A stretch of 64,000 nt of DNA from Natrinema salinisoli (lineage in GTDB: Archaea > Halobacteriota > Halobacteria > Halobacteriales > Natrialbaceae): positions 372,001 through 436,000 of the forward strand of contig NZ_CP084469.1 of assembly GCF_020405205.1 (NCBI RefSeq). The letters run 5' to 3'. This document shows, piece after piece, positions 25,651 to 36,158 of this stretch. Position numbers and translations under genes: made by a program. Below the pieces are notes generated by a model. That model worked only from the letters and a program-made list of their open reading frames with translations, ran no database searches and was not told where the DNA came from. The first letter of the stretch is position 1; the number at the start of each line of letters is the position of its first letter.

Positions 25651-25881
25651 ATGATACGGCAGATCGACGCCGCCCGCAGCAGGGTTGCGCTCCAGGAGAC
25701 TCTACTCGAGGAGTCCGACGAGCACGACGCGCTCACGTCCGGTGACGCGAGGCGACGGATTCCGACGGTCCGGCCACGCGATGCGACGGCTGGTCGACCG
25801 ACGTCAGCGCACCCGTTCCGTCCCGTTACGGACGACCGCACTGCAGACGGGGAACCCCCGAAACTGGCAATGATACCATGA
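25651..25881 (+). CDS. Candidate 76-aa protein coupled to prkA
   Basis: Starts MIRQIDAARSRVALQETLLE and ends KLAMIP. A GGTGAT Shine-Dalgarno-like motif lies 7 nt before the ATG, and the TGA overlaps the prkA ATG (ATGA, 25878-25881), as other genes of this operon overlap each other. The first 33 residues look like a helix with good codon use; the second half is Arg/Pro-rich and less typical. No homology recognised. It could be a real leader gene or a chance frame. Confidence 0.42.
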   Translation: MIRQIDAARSRVALQETLLEESDEHDALTSGDARRRIPTVRPRDATAGRPTSAHPFRPVTDDRTADGEPPKLAMIP

Positions 25882-27950
25882 CCGGTGACATCGAAACACT
25901 CGAGCAGCTCAGTACGGATTACAAGGAATCGATGCCCGCGGACCTCCGGGAGACCAAGTCCTTCGACTGGTACCTGGAGGAGGTCTACGAGGACCCGAAG
26001 GTGGCCCGCAACGCCCACCAGCGCGTCGCGGACATGTTCGACTACTACGGCACCACCTACGACGAGACCGAAGGGATGGTCGAGTACCAGCTCGCGAGCG
26101 AGGATCCGCTGGGCGACGGCGAGAACACCTTCTACGGGAACGTGATTCACCAGTCGATTCACGAGTTCGTCAACAAGGTCAAGTCCGGTGCCCGTCGGCT
26201 GGGTCCCGAGCGCCGGATCAAGCTGCTGCTCGGGCCGGTCGGCTCCGGGAAGTCCCACTTCGACAAGCAGGTCCGCAAGTACTTCGGGGACTACACGCTG
26301 CGCGACGACGGGCGGATGTACACCTTCCGATGGACGAACCTCTGTGACGTCATTCAGGATCAGGACCCGGCCGATGACACCGTCCGGTCCCCGATGAATC
26401 AGGACCCGCTCGTGTTGCTTCCACTGGAACAGCGCCAGAAAGTCATCGACGACCTCAACGAGAACCTAGACGCGCCGTACACGATTCAGAACGAGCAGGC
26501 GCTCGACCCCGAGAGCGAGTTCTACATGGACAGGCTGCTCGCCTATTACGACGACGACCTCAAGCAGGTCCTCGAGAACCACGTCGAGATCGTCCGGTTC
26601 GTCGCCGACGAGAACAAACGCCAGGGGCTGGAGACGTTCGAACCGAAGGACAAGAAGAATCAGGACGAGACGGAGCTCACCGGCGACGTCAACTACTCGA
26701 AGATCGCGATCTACGGGGAGAGCGACCCGCGCGCGTTCGACTACTCGGGGGCCTTCTGTAACGCGAACCGCGGGATCTTCTCCGGCGAGGAGCTGCTCAA
26801 ACTCCAGCGGGAGTTCCTCTACGACTTCCTCCACGCGACTCAGGAGCAGACGATCAAGCCGAAGAACAACCCGCGGATCGACATCGACCAAGTGATCGTC
26901 GGCCGGACGAACATGCCCGAGTACAAGGACAAGAAGGGCGACGAGAAGATGGAGGCGTTCAACGACCGCACCAAGCGGATCGACTTCCCCTACGTCCTCA
27001 GCTACGAGGACGAGGCCAGCATCTACGAGAAGATGCTGAACAACGCCGACGTCCCCGACATTAACGTCGAGCCACACACCCTCGAGATGGCGGGTCTCTT
27101 CGGGGTCCTCACGCGCATCGAAGAGCCCGACACCGAAACCGTCGGGCTCCTCTCGAAGGCCAAGGCCTACAACGGCGAGATCGACGAGGGCGACGACATC
27201 GACATCAAGAAGCTCCAGGAGGAAGCCGAGGCGAAAGCCGAGATCGGCGAGGGCATGGTCGGCATCTCGCCCCGCTTCATCGGCGACGAGATCGCCGAGG
27301 CGATCATGGACTCCAAACACCGCCAGCGCGGGTTCCTCTCGCCGCTGACGGTGTTCAACTTCTTCGAGGAGAACCTCGAGCACCACGGCTCGATTCCCGA
27401 AGACAACTTCGAGAAGTACTACCGCTACCTCGAGACGGTCCGCGAGGAGTACAAGGAACGCGCCATCGAGGACGTCCGCCACGCGCTGGCCTACGACATC
27501 GACGAGATCCAGCGCCAGGGCGAGAAGTACATGGACCACGTGATGGCCTACATCGACGACGATACCATCGAGGACGAACTCACGGGCCGCGAACAGGAAC
27601 CCGACGAGACCTTCCTGCGCTCGGTCGAAGAGAAACTCGACATTCCCGAAGACCGCAAGGAAGACTTCCGCCAGGAAGTGAGCAATTGGGTCTCGCGACG
27701 CGCGCGAGAGGGCGAGGCGTTCAACCCGCAGGACAACGAGCGCCTGCGCCGCGCCCTCGAGCGCAAGCTCTGGGAGGACAAGAAGCACAACATCAACTTC
27801 TCCGCGCTGGTCAGCGCCAACGAGTTCGACGACGACGAGCGCTCCGCGTGGATCGACGCGCTGATGGAACAGGGATACTCCGAGGGCGGAGCCAAGGAGG
27901 TGCTCGAGTTCGCCGGTGCGGAGGTCGCCAAGGCCGAGATGGACGACTAA
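25878..27950 (+). CDS. prkA: PrkA-family serine protein kinase, paralogue 1
   Basis: 690 aa AAA+ PrkA/YeaG family protein. Walker A GPVGSGKS lies at 119-126 within a PrkA AAA domain (about 80-400), followed by the C-terminal PrkA-specific kinase-like region with the repeated FRQEVSNWVSRRAREGE block. PrkA proteins are stress- or starvation-associated kinases; B. subtilis PrkA has also been reported to act as a Lon-like protease. The length matches the family. It is the first of four genes (prkA, second prkA, DUF444, SpoVR) that keep this order in many bacteria and haloarchaea. Confidence 0.93.
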   Translation: MTGDIETLEQLSTDYKESMPADLRETKSFDWYLEEVYEDPKVARNAHQRVADMFDYYGTTYDETEGMVEYQLASEDPLGDGENTFYGNVIHQSIHEFVNKVKSGARRLGPERRIKLLLGPVGSGKSHFDKQVRKYFGDYTLRDDGRMYTFRWTNLCDVIQDQDPADDTVRSPMNQDPLVLLPLEQRQKVIDDLNENLDAPYTIQNEQALDPESEFYMDRLLAYYDDDLKQVLENHVEIVRFVADENKRQGLETFEPKDKKNQDETELTGDVNYSKIAIYGESDPRAFDYSGAFCNANRGIFSGEELLKLQREFLYDFLHATQEQTIKPKNNPRIDIDQVIVGRTNMPEYKDKKGDEKMEAFNDRTKRIDFPYVLSYEDEASIYEKMLNNADVPDINVEPHTLEMAGLFGVLTRIEEPDTETVGLLSKAKAYNGEIDEGDDIDIKKLQEEAEAKAEIGEGMVGISPRFIGDEIAEAIMDSKHRQRGFLSPLTVFNFFEENLEHHGSIPEDNFEKYYRYLETVREEYKERAIEDVRHALAYDIDEIQRQGEKYMDHVMAYIDDDTIEDELTGREQEPDETFLRSVEEKLDIPEDRKEDFRQEVSNWVSRRAREGEAFNPQDNERLRRALERKLWEDKKHNINFSALVSANEFDDDERSAWIDALMEQGYSEGGAKEVLEFAGAEVAKAEMDD

Positions 27951-27983
27951 CATGACCGAACACGAGGTCGACTAACATGACCG
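27944..27983 (+). repeat. Direct repeat of a 15-bp start/stop junction with a 7-codon ORF
   Basis: CGACTAACATGACCG occurs at 27944-27958 and 27969-27983, 25 bp apart. The first copy carries the prkA stop and the ATG of a 7-codon frame (MTEHEVD, 27952-27975); the second carries that frame's stop and the ATG of the second kinase. Confidence 0.6.
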
Positions 27984-30262
27984 GCAACGACTACGTCACC
28001 GAAGCCGATCGCGCGCTCGAGGAGACCTACGAGGAGCCGATGAGCCTCGCCGCCTACGTCGATCGGATCTTCGAGAACCCCTCGATCGCCTCCCACGCCT
28101 CGAAGTACTTGCTCGAGGCGATCGAGGCCGCCGGCACGCGAACGGTGGTCGAGGAGGGCGAGGAGAAGGAGCGCTACCGCTTCTTCGACGATCCCCACAA
28201 CGACGGGGAACACGCCATCCTCGGCAACACCGAGGTACTGAACGGGTTCGTCGACGACCTGCGGTCGATCGCCGCGGGTCGGGCGAAAGACGAGAAGATC
28301 ATCTGGTTCGAGGGGCCGACCGCGACCGGCAAGTCCGAACTCAAGCGCTGTCTGGTCAACGGGCTCCGCGAGTACTCGAAGACGCCCGACGGCCGCCGAT
28401 ACACCGTCGAGTGGAACATCTCGACCGCCGAGGGCAGCGATCGCGGACTGAGCTACGGCGACGACGTCAGCGCTCCCGACGACCAGGACTGGTACGAAAG
28501 CCCTGTGCAGGCCCACCCGCTGACGGTGTTCCCCGAGAACGTCCGCGAGGACCTGCTCGAGGAACTCAACGGGCAACTCGACGACCACGTCCCGATCCAG
28601 GTCGATGCACAACTCGACCCGTTCTCCCGCGAGGCGTACGATTTCCTCGAGGAGCGCTACCGCAGGGAGGGCGAGGAGGAGCTTTTCTCGGCGATCACGG
28701 ACGAGAGTCACCTCCGAGTGAAGAACTACGTGGTCGACGTGGGACAGGGCGTCGGCGTCCTCCACTCCGAGGACGACGGCCCGCCCAAGGAGCGACTCGT
28801 CGGCTCGTGGATGCACGGCATGCTCCAGGAGCTCGACTCGCGGGGCCGAAAGAACCCGCAGGCCTTTAGCTACGACGGCGTCCTTTCGCAGGGGAACGGC
28901 GTCCTCACCATCGTCGAGGACGCGGCCCAGCACGCCGACCTGCTCCAGAAGCTGCTGAACGTCCCGGACGAGCAGTCGGTCAAGCTGGACAAGGGGATCG
29001 GCATGGACGTCGACTCCCAGATGCTGATCATCTCGAACCCCGATCTCGAGGCCCAGCTCAACCAGCACGCGGATCGCAACGGGATGGACCCGCTGAAGGC
29101 GCTCAAGCGCCGGCTGGACAAACACCGGTTCGGTTATCTGACGAACCTGAGCCTCGAGACGGAGCTCATCCGTCGCGAGCTGACCAACGAGACGAACGTC
29201 TGGGAGGCCGAGAGCTACGACGAACTCGCGGATCGGATCCGCGCCCCGGTGAGGGTGACCGTCAAGGATCGCGACGGCGAGACGCGCGTTCAGGAGTTCG
29301 CACCCCACGCGATCGAGGCGGCCGCGCTGTACGCGGTCGTCACGCGACTGGACGAGGAGCACCTCCCGAACGGGCTGGACCTCGTCGACAAGGCCTTGAT
29401 CTACGATCAGGGCTACCTGCAGGAGGGCGACAGCCGCCGCGAAAAGGACGAGTTCGACTTCGACGACGACGGCAACGACGGCGATCACGGAATTCCCGTC
29501 ACGTACACGCGAGACACGCTCGCGGAGTTGCTCCAGACCGACCGGGACCGCCACCACGCCGACCTCGCGGTCGAGGACGTCGTCATGCCCCGCGACGTGT
29601 TGAACGCCATGGTCGAGGGGCTAATTGACGCGCCGGTGTTCTCGACGGGCGAGCGATCGGAGTTCGAGAACCGCGTCGTTCCCGTGAAGAACTACATCTA
29701 CGACCAGCAGGAGAGCGACGTCATCGAGGCCATCATGCACGACAAACGCGTCGACGAGGAGACCGTCGCCGAATACGTCGAACACGTCTACGCCTGGGAG
29801 ACCGAGGAACCGCTGTACAACGACCGGGGCGAGCGCGTCGAGCCCGATCCGCTGACGATGAAGTTGTTCGAGATCGAGCACCTTGGCCGGTTCTCCGAGG
29901 CCGAATACGAGGGGAACCAGCCCCGCGAGAGCGTCCGGAACTTCCGCCGCGAGAAGGTCATCACGTCGCTGAACCGCCACGCCTGGGAGCACCGCGACGA
30001 GGACTTCTCGGTCGAGGACGTCGACCTCACCGCGATCCCGGTGATCAAGACCGTCCTCGAGAGCCACGACTGGGACGACGTCGAGCGGACGTTCGAGGAC
30101 TTCGACCCGCGACAGTGGAGCGACCCGCCCAGCGGGACCGAGACGGCCGCGGTCAAGGAGAACACCATCGAAACGATGGCCGACCTCTTCGGCTACTCCG
30201 AGGCCTCGGCCGAACTGACCAGCCGACACGTCATGGGACAGGTGAGCTACAGATGGGACTGA
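27977..30262 (+). CDS. PrkA-family serine protein kinase, paralogue 2
   Basis: 761 aa PrkA-type protein, about 70 residues longer than the first and clearly divergent (Walker A GPTATGKS at 113-120). It shares the domain plan: AAA domain to about residue 420, then the PrkA C-terminal part ([20 protein letters not shown]). Two unequal kinases in tandem suggest a hetero-oligomer or a kinase plus regulator (inference). It overlaps the DUF444 start by 10 bp (ATGGGACTGA), so translation is likely coupled. Confidence 0.92.
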   Translation: MTGNDYVTEADRALEETYEEPMSLAAYVDRIFENPSIASHASKYLLEAIEAAGTRTVVEEGEEKERYRFFDDPHNDGEHAILGNTEVLNGFVDDLRSIAAGRAKDEKIIWFEGPTATGKSELKRCLVNGLREYSKTPDGRRYTVEWNISTAEGSDRGLSYGDDVSAPDDQDWYESPVQAHPLTVFPENVREDLLEELNGQLDDHVPIQVDAQLDPFSREAYDFLEERYRREGEEELFSAITDESHLRVKNYVVDVGQGVGVLHSEDDGPPKERLVGSWMHGMLQELDSRGRKNPQAFSYDGVLSQGNGVLTIVEDAAQHADLLQKLLNVPDEQSVKLDKGIGMDVDSQMLIISNPDLEAQLNQHADRNGMDPLKALKRRLDKHRFGYLTNLSLETELIRRELTNETNVWEAESYDELADRIRAPVRVTVKDRDGETRVQEFAPHAIEAAALYAVVTRLDEEHLPNGLDLVDKALIYDQGYLQEGDSRREKDEFDFDDDGNDGDHGIPVTYTRDTLAELLQTDRDRHHADLAVEDVVMPRDVLNAMVEGLIDAPVFSTGERSEFENRVVPVKNYIYDQQESDVIEAIMHDKRVDEETVAEYVEHVYAWETEEPLYNDRGERVEPDPLTMKLFEIEHLGRFSEAEYEGNQPRESVRNFRREKVITSLNRHAWEHRDEDFSVEDVDLTAIPVIKTVLESHDWDDVERTFEDFDPRQWSDPPSGTETAAVKENTIETMADLFGYSEASAELTSRHVMGQVSYRWD

Positions 30263-31581
30263 GAGACGACCTCGAGCGATTCCGCGAAGTCGGCGAGGAG
30301 CGCCGCGAGGACCTCGCCGACTTCATCCAGTACGGCGACCTCGGCCAGAGCCGGCCGGGCGAGATCAAGATCCCGGTGAAGATCGTCTCGCTGCCGGAGT
30401 TCGAGTACGACCAGCGCGATAAGGGCGGCGTCGGGCAGGGCGAGGACGGCACGCCAGACACGGGTCAGCCAGTCGGCCAGCCCCAGCCCCAGCCGGGCGA
30501 CGACGACGGCGAGGACGGCGACCCCGGCGAGGAAGGCGGCGAGCACGAGTACTACGAGATGGATCCCGAGGAGTTCGCCGAGGAACTCGACGAGGAACTC
30601 GGCCTCGACCTCGATCCCAAGGGCAAGAAAGTCGTCGAGGAGAAGGAGGGACCGTTCACCGATCTCACGCGAAGCGGTCCGAACAGCACGCTCGACTTCG
30701 AGCGGATGTTCAAGGAGGGGCTCAAGCGCAAGCTCGCGATGGACTTCGACGAGGAGTTCCTGCGCGAACTCTGCAAGGTCGAGGGGATCGACCCCCGCGA
30801 CGTCTTCGAGTGGGCTCGCGGCGAGAGCCTGCCGGTGTCGATGGCGTGGGTGCAGGAGGCCTACGACGACGTTCCCGACGACGAACGCGGAAAATGGGCC
30901 TCGATCGAGGAGGTCGAGGAGAACGTCGAGCGCGAGAGCGTCCAGCAGAAGATCCGCCGCGAGGGAATCAAACACGTCCCCTTCCGCCGCGAGGACGAGC
31001 GCTACCGCCACCCCGAGATCATCGAGGAGAAGGAGAAGAACGTCGTGGTCGTCAACATCCGCGACGTCTCCGGCTCGATGCGCGAGAAGAAACGCGAACT
31101 CGTCGAACGGACGTTCACGCCGCTAGACTGGTACCTCCAGGGCAAGTACGACAACGCCGAGTTCGTGTACATCGCCCACGACGCCGACGCCTGGCAGGTC
31201 GAACGCGACGAGTTCTTCGGCATTCGCTCGGGCGGCGGGACGAAGATCTCGAGCGCGTACGAGCTCGCCAACGAACTGTTAGAGGAGTACCCCTGGACCG
31301 ACTGGAACCGCTACGTCTTCGCGGCGGGCGACTCCGAGAACTCGAGCAACGACACCGAAGAGCACGTGATTCCGATGATGGAACAAATCCCGGCGAACCT
31401 CCACGCCTACGTGGAGACCCAGCCCAGCGGCAACGCGATCAACGCCACCCACGCCGAGGAGCTCGAGCGCCACTTCGGGACCGACGCGGACGACGCCGCG
31501 GTGGCCTACGTCAACGACGAGTCGGACGTGACCGACGCGATCTACGACATTCTCTCGACGGAGAGTGAGACCGATGAGTAA
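30253..31581 (+). CDS. DUF444 (YeaH/YhbH) family protein
   Basis: 442 aa. Opens [20 protein letters not shown]; a Gly/Asp-rich segment with [14 protein letters not shown] lies at about residues 75-95. The C-terminal vWA-like domain holds the MIDAS-type motif [17 protein letters not shown] (D-x-S-x-S), and [13 protein letters not shown] and [13 protein letters not shown] are also conserved. YeaH is the constant partner of PrkA/YeaG. ATG 30253 overlaps the kinase stop; longer frames upstream are in the kinase. Stop overlaps SpoVR by 8 bp. Confidence 0.92.
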   Translation: MGLRDDLERFREVGEERREDLADFIQYGDLGQSRPGEIKIPVKIVSLPEFEYDQRDKGGVGQGEDGTPDTGQPVGQPQPQPGDDDGEDGDPGEEGGEHEYYEMDPEEFAEELDEELGLDLDPKGKKVVEEKEGPFTDLTRSGPNSTLDFERMFKEGLKRKLAMDFDEEFLRELCKVEGIDPRDVFEWARGESLPVSMAWVQEAYDDVPDDERGKWASIEEVEENVERESVQQKIRREGIKHVPFRREDERYRHPEIIEEKEKNVVVVNIRDVSGSMREKKRELVERTFTPLDWYLQGKYDNAEFVYIAHDADAWQVERDEFFGIRSGGGTKISSAYELANELLEEYPWTDWNRYVFAAGDSENSSNDTEEHVIPMMEQIPANLHAYVETQPSGNAINATHAEELERHFGTDADDAAVAYVNDESDVTDAIYDILSTESETDE

Positions 31582-33592
31582 TACAGACAGATTCCGCAAA
31601 CAGGCGATCGCCAGCGATCTCGAGGAGCCGGTCGACGAGGCCCGGAACCTGGCGGTGAAGCTCGGCCTCGAGCCGTATCCGGTGAAGTACTGGATCATCG
31701 ACTACGACGAGATGAACGAACTCATCGCCTACGGCGGGTTCCAGAGTCGCTACCCGCACTGGCGGTGGGGGATGCAGTACGATAAGCAACAGAAACAGGG
31801 CCAGTACGCCGGCGGGAAGGCCTTCGAGATCGTCAACAACGACAATCCCGCCCACGCGTTCCTGCAGGAGTCGAACACGGTCGCCGACCAGAAAGCGGTC
31901 ATCACCCACGTCGAGGCACACTCGGACTTCTTCGCGAACAACGACTGGTTCGGCCTGTTCACCAGCGGGCGCGCCGACGAGGAGCAGGTCAACGCGGCCG
32001 CCATGCTCGAGCGCCACGCTCGGGCCATCGACGAGTACATGTCCGATCCCGAGATCGACCGCGCCGAGGTCGAGAAGTGGATCGACCACTGCCTGTCCCT
32101 CGAGGACAACATCGACCAGCACCAGGTGTTCAGCCGCCGCCTCGACGTCGACGCGCCGGCCGGCGCGGAGATCGACGAGGACCTCGCCGAGAAGTTGGAC
32201 GAGCTCGAGCTCTCCGACGAGATCAAAGGCGAGGTCTTCAACGAGGAGTGGGTCGAGAAGCTCGAGGAGGAAGACATCGCACCGACCTTCCCCGAGGAGC
32301 CCCAGAAGGACGTGCTGGCGTTCGTGCGCGAACACGGTAAGCAGTACGACGACGAGGCCGAACGCGCGGTCGAGATGACGGAGTGGCAGCGGGACATCCT
32401 CGACATGATGCGCGCGGAGGCCTACTACTTCGCCGCCCAGAAGATGACGAAGGTGATGAACGAGGGTTGGGCCGCCTACTGGGAGTCGACGATGATGACC
32501 GACGAGGTCTTCGCCCGCGACGACGAGTTCCTCAACTACGCCGATCACATGGCGAAAGTCCTCGCCTCCGGCGGCCTCAACCCCTACAGCCTCGGCATGG
32601 AGCTGTGGGAGTACGTCGAAAACACCACGAACCGCCAGGAGGTCCTCGAGGCCCTGCTGCGCGTCGAAGGCGTCTCCTGGCGCAACCTCATCGACGTCGT
32701 CGACTTCGAGGACGTCCTCGAGATACTCGAGCCGCCCGAGGCGATCGAAAACGTCACCACCGACACGCTCGATCAGCTCGAGGCGGTTCCCGAGGAGTGG
32801 GTCGATCACGAGGCGCTCGAACGGGCCCGCGAGGGCGAGATCGACGTCGAGGCGTACCCCTGGAAGGTGTTGACCTACGAGGGATTGGCGCGGCGTCACT
32901 ACTCGTTGGTCAAGCGCCAGAACCGCGGCTTCCTCGGCCGAGTGACTCAGAGCGAACTCGAGCGGATCGGTCGCTACCTGTTCGACGACGCCCGCTATTC
33001 GTCGGTCGAGGAGGCGCTCGAAGACGTCGACTTCGCCGCCGGCTGGGACCGGATGTTCGACGTTCGAGAGAGTCACAACGACGTGACCTTCCTGGACGAG
33101 TTCCTGACGCAGGAGTTCATCACCGAGAACAACTACTTCACCTACGAACACTCGCAGGCGACGGGACAGTTCCACGTCGCCAGCGACGTGGCCGAGGACG
33201 TCAAGAAGAAGCTCCTGTTGCAGTTCACTAACTTTGGGAAGCCGACGATCGCGGTGTACGACGGCAACTACAACAACGCGAACGAGCTCCTGCTGGGACA
33301 CCAATACAACGGCGTCATGCTCGATCTGGGGCAGGCCACGGAGACGCTCAAGCGGATCTTCGAACTGTGGGGCCGTCCGGTGAACCTGCTGACGATCGTC
33401 AAGGAGGTCGACGAACACGACATCGAAGTCGCCAAGCGCCGCAACCGCGAGCCCGAACCCGAAGAGCAGGGGAAGCTAATCCGGTACGACGGCGAAACGG
33501 TGACGACTGAGGACGTCCCCTGGGAGGAGGTCGACCACCTCGCGGCCGACGACGTCGATTACGACACCAAGCCCGAGGAGTGGCTCGCCTGA
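31574..33592 (+). CDS. SpoVR family protein
   Basis: 672 aa SpoVR/YcgB protein. The N-terminal block ([40 protein letters not shown]) and [19 protein letters not shown] are the SpoVR signature; [14 protein letters not shown] follows, and the end carries [18 protein letters not shown]. Slightly longer than bacterial SpoVR owing to an extra acidic segment near 205-250. Function unsettled; it accompanies prkA and yeaH in stress or stationary-phase operons. ATG 31574 overlaps the DUF444 stop (ATGAGTAA). Confidence 0.93.
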   Translation: MSNTDRFRKQAIASDLEEPVDEARNLAVKLGLEPYPVKYWIIDYDEMNELIAYGGFQSRYPHWRWGMQYDKQQKQGQYAGGKAFEIVNNDNPAHAFLQESNTVADQKAVITHVEAHSDFFANNDWFGLFTSGRADEEQVNAAAMLERHARAIDEYMSDPEIDRAEVEKWIDHCLSLEDNIDQHQVFSRRLDVDAPAGAEIDEDLAEKLDELELSDEIKGEVFNEEWVEKLEEEDIAPTFPEEPQKDVLAFVREHGKQYDDEAERAVEMTEWQRDILDMMRAEAYYFAAQKMTKVMNEGWAAYWESTMMTDEVFARDDEFLNYADHMAKVLASGGLNPYSLGMELWEYVENTTNRQEVLEALLRVEGVSWRNLIDVVDFEDVLEILEPPEAIENVTTDTLDQLEAVPEEWVDHEALERAREGEIDVEAYPWKVLTYEGLARRHYSLVKRQNRGFLGRVTQSELERIGRYLFDDARYSSVEEALEDVDFAAGWDRMFDVRESHNDVTFLDEFLTQEFITENNYFTYEHSQATGQFHVASDVAEDVKKKLLLQFTNFGKPTIAVYDGNYNNANELLLGHQYNGVMLDLGQATETLKRIFELWGRPVNLLTIVKEVDEHDIEVAKRRNREPEPEEQGKLIRYDGETVTTEDVPWEEVDHLAADDVDYDTKPEEWLA

Positions 33593-33687
33593 GGGGTCGG
33601 GCTCCCTCCCCTCTCGAAACCGAAACTGGCATTTCTGACGGATTCCTGCCGGAATAAACGACGTTTCAGCGACCGTTAGCCAGAACG

Positions 33688-33694
33688 CTTTTAG
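33688..33694 (+). promoter_or_regulatory. TATA-like box of the HEAT-repeat gene
   Basis: CTTTTAG centred about 29 nt before the ATG at 33720. Confidence 0.45.
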
Positions 33695-33719
33695 TTCACT
33701 TGTCGAATGCTGGGACACG

Positions 33720-34745
33720 ATGGATGGGGAAGGGGACGAGGCCGTCGATCCCCGGGGCCGGGGGGCCACCGGAGTCGACCTGCCGTCTGTCCTAGCACGA
33801 CTCGACAGCGGGGATCCGAGCGAACAACGAGCCGCAGTCGACCGGATTCGAACCGCGATCGACGACGGCGACCACGCGGCCGCGTGTGCCCCGACGGTTC
33901 CGAAACTCCGGACGCTGCTCGAGCGCCCCGAGCTCGATTTTCACGACGAGATCGCGGCCTGTCTCGCGGATCTGGCAGCCCGGGCACCGACCGACGTCGC
34001 ACCGTCGACGGGGTCGATCGTGGCCGTCGCCGTCGAGCACGCCGACCAACCGGTCGCGCGGGAACTCCTCCGGTGTATCGCCGCCGTCGCGGCCGACCGG
34101 CCGGACGTCGTCGCCGACCACACCGAAGCGATCGCTGACGTCCTCGAGCGGCGACCCGGGTACGACCGGCGGGGGCTCGAGGCGATCGCCGCCGTCTCGA
34201 CGGAGGAACCGACGGCGATCGAACCGGCGGTATCGGTTCTCACCGACGCGCTCGAGGCGAATCCGGTCGAAAACGGGATCCCGACGCTCCGGGCGCTCCG
34301 TCGGCTGGTGCGATCCGGCGGAACCGTGTCCTCCCTCGAGTTCGCCACGCACGCCGCCACTCTCGCCGATCACGACGACCGGACGCTGCGACACGCGGCG
34401 ATCGGCTGCCTCGGGGACGTCGCTCACCGCGATTCCGCCGCGGTCGAACCGCTCTGTACTGATCTCGGGGCGGCGCTTTCGTGTCCCGATCCGGACACGA
34501 GGGCCGTCGCCGCAGTCACGATCGCCCGCGTCGCCGCGGAGATTTCCACAGCGGTCGAGCCTGTTCGCGGGCAGTTGCTCGACTTACTCACGGACGACCA
34601 GCCACACGTACGAGCGACCGCCTGCATCGCGCTGGGCCACGGCCGGGTAGACGCGGCCGCACACCGACTCGCGGACCTCGCGAACGAGGATCCGGAACCG
34701 AACGTGCGCGACCGCGCTACCTGGGCGCTGAAGGGGCTCACCTGA
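33720..34745 (+). CDS. HEAT-repeat protein
   Basis: 341 aa of repeated helix pairs of about 35-40 residues (for example LDSGDPSEQRAAVDRIRTAI, SCPDPDTRAVAAVTIARVAA, TDDQPHVRATACIALGHGRV, NEDPEPNVRDRATWALKGLT). These match HEAT/PBS-lyase-like scaffolds used in protein-protein contacts. No catalytic residues, signal peptide or membrane helix. It follows the PrkA operon by 127 bp with its own TATA-like box. Partner unknown. Confidence 0.85.
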   Translation: MDGEGDEAVDPRGRGATGVDLPSVLARLDSGDPSEQRAAVDRIRTAIDDGDHAAACAPTVPKLRTLLERPELDFHDEIAACLADLAARAPTDVAPSTGSIVAVAVEHADQPVARELLRCIAAVAADRPDVVADHTEAIADVLERRPGYDRRGLEAIAAVSTEEPTAIEPAVSVLTDALEANPVENGIPTLRALRRLVRSGGTVSSLEFATHAATLADHDDRTLRHAAIGCLGDVAHRDSAAVEPLCTDLGAALSCPDPDTRAVAAVTIARVAAEISTAVEPVRGQLLDLLTDDQPHVRATACIALGHGRVDAAAHRLADLANEDPEPNVRDRATWALKGLT

Positions 34746-34812
34746 CGCCACTGTCGCGTTCGTTTTCGACCAGACCGAAACCGACTCTCTCCTCGCCGTC
34801 CTGCGCTCGAGT

Positions 34813-35202
34813 ATGGAACTGACCGTCGAGACCGAGTCCCGACTGACGACCGTCGACGTGACCGATCGCATCGCCGCGGCGGTGCCCGACGACCTCGAGT
34901 CGGGGACCTGCACGGCCTTCGTCGAACACACGACGGCCGGGCTCGTCGTTCAGGAGGACGAACCGCGGCTTCGCGGTGACCTCGAGTCGTTCCTGCGGGA
35001 TCTCGTTCCCGACGAGGGCCACGCACACGACGAACTGGACGGGAATGCGGACTCGCACCTGCGAGCGGCGCTGGTCGGCCCCGACGTGACGATTCCGATC
35101 GACGACGGCGAGTTGGCGCTGGGGACCTGGCAGTCGGTGTTGCTCGTCGAGTGTGACGGCCCGCGAACCCGAACGCTGTCCGTGACGACCGTCGGCGAGT
35201 AG
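34813..35202 (+). CDS. YjbQ/UPF0047 family protein
   Basis: 129 aa. Key motifs of the YjbQ (UPF0047) family are CTAFVEHTTAGLVVQEDE with the conserved His, DEGHAHDELDGNADSHLRAA and LGTWQSVLLVECDGPRTRTL. Some members have weak thiamin-phosphate synthase activity in vitro; the true role is unsettled. Normal length. It follows the HEAT gene by 67 bp on the same strand. Confidence 0.92.
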   Translation: MELTVETESRLTTVDVTDRIAAAVPDDLESGTCTAFVEHTTAGLVVQEDEPRLRGDLESFLRDLVPDEGHAHDELDGNADSHLRAALVGPDVTIPIDDGELALGTWQSVLLVECDGPRTRTLSVTTVGE

Positions 35203-35245
35203 GGTTCGCGTCGATCCTCCTCCGCTCGCGATCCGGCCCGACGTC

Positions 35246-35491
35246 TCAGCCGCCGCGTTTCCGATACCAGACTCGAGCGCCGGTCGGGGACTCGTCTTCC
35301 TCGAGGTCGAGTCTACTGACGACCAACTCCCGGATAGCGGCGGTGACGACGAGTTCGACCCTCTCTCCCCCGTCAGTCTGCACGTCGAAGACGTGATGTC
35401 CGTCCCGCTCGTCGATCCGTTCGATCGTCCCGACGGACCAGCGCTCGATATCGTGCGTCGGTTTCCGAGCGTGGATTCGGTCGTGGTTCAC
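35246..35491 (-). CDS. Small conserved haloarchaeal protein, 81 aa
   Basis: MNHDRIHARKPTHDIERWSV is followed by GTIERIDERDGHHVFDVQTD, a beta-rich core, and the end ARVWYRKRGG. The pattern suggests a small OB- or SH3-like barrel and recurs, as I recall, in haloarchaea. No function known. Convergent with YjbQ, 43 bp away. Confidence 0.7.
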   Translation of the reverse strand: MNHDRIHARKPTHDIERWSVGTIERIDERDGHHVFDVQTDGGERVELVVTAAIRELVVSRLDLEEDESPTGARVWYRKRGG

Positions 35492-35646
35492 GCGTAGACG
35501 GACGCCCGGCGGGAAGTTGAGGATGGCGGGCCCCGAGGCGGGCGGATCGGAGCTGGTCCTGTCGCGGAGCGACGGCTATCGTAGTCGCTCCGGATCAATC
35601 CTCGAGACGGCCGTCCGAGTAGCCGAAAGACGGGGTGTCGCCGACG

Positions 35647-35940
35647 TTACTCCGAGTCCGAGAACAGTTCGTCGACGTAGTCGTCTTCCCACCGTCGTCG
35701 AGCCTCGAGTTCGCGGCGGCCGCGGGCGGTGATCGTGTAGTAATTCGTTCGCTGGTCGAGTTCGCCTTTTTCGACGAGGCTTTTGTCGACGACCTCGTCG
35801 AGGTTCGGATAGAGCCGTCCGTGGTGGATCTCCTTCTCGTAGTAGTCCTCGAGTTCCTCTTTGATCGCGAGTCCGTGCGGGTCGTCCTGACCAGCGATCG
35901 TGTACAGCAAGTCTCGCTGGAAGCCAGTAAGATCGTACAT
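35647..35940 (-). CDS. PadR-family transcriptional regulator
   Basis: 97 aa single winged-helix protein of the PadR type: LTGFQRDLLYTIAGQDDPHG, then LAIKEELEDYYEKEIHHGRL-YPNLDEVVDKSLVEK as recognition helix and turn, NYYTITARGRRELEARR as wing. Haloarchaeal PadR members of this size are usually local repressors. An ATAAAAG TATA-like element lies roughly 20 nt before the ATG at 35940. Confidence 0.9.
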   Translation of the reverse strand: MYDLTGFQRDLLYTIAGQDDPHGLAIKEELEDYYEKEIHHGRLYPNLDEVVDKSLVEKGELDQRTNYYTITARGRRELEARRRWEDDYVDELFSDSE

Positions 35941-36128
35941 ATCGGGGATTCACTCTTTTATCACATAACAATTCCGATACCAGATGGTCGATATAATCCG
36001 TTCGTCGTCGCTCGAAAGCGGGATCGGGTACGCACTCGTCCGGCTCGCAGCAGCGACCGACGACGCACGGGTCACAGACGCGGCCCGTGACGTGCTCGGT
36101 CCCGCGTCGGCGCCCCATCGGCGCCACG

Positions 36129-36136
36129 TTTTTATC
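36129..36136 (+). promoter_or_regulatory. TATA box of the GTG-started zinc-ribbon gene
   Basis: TTTTTATC centred about 26 nt before GTG 36159, consistent with a leaderless transcript starting at that GTG. Confidence 0.6.
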
Positions 36137-36158
36137 GACCAGTAGCTTCGGTAGCGCT

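Noticed and set aside
26466..29557. Long minus-strand frames inside both prkA genes
   Set aside because: Mirror images of acidic coding DNA with repetitive Val/Leu/Asp; no start signals or family match.
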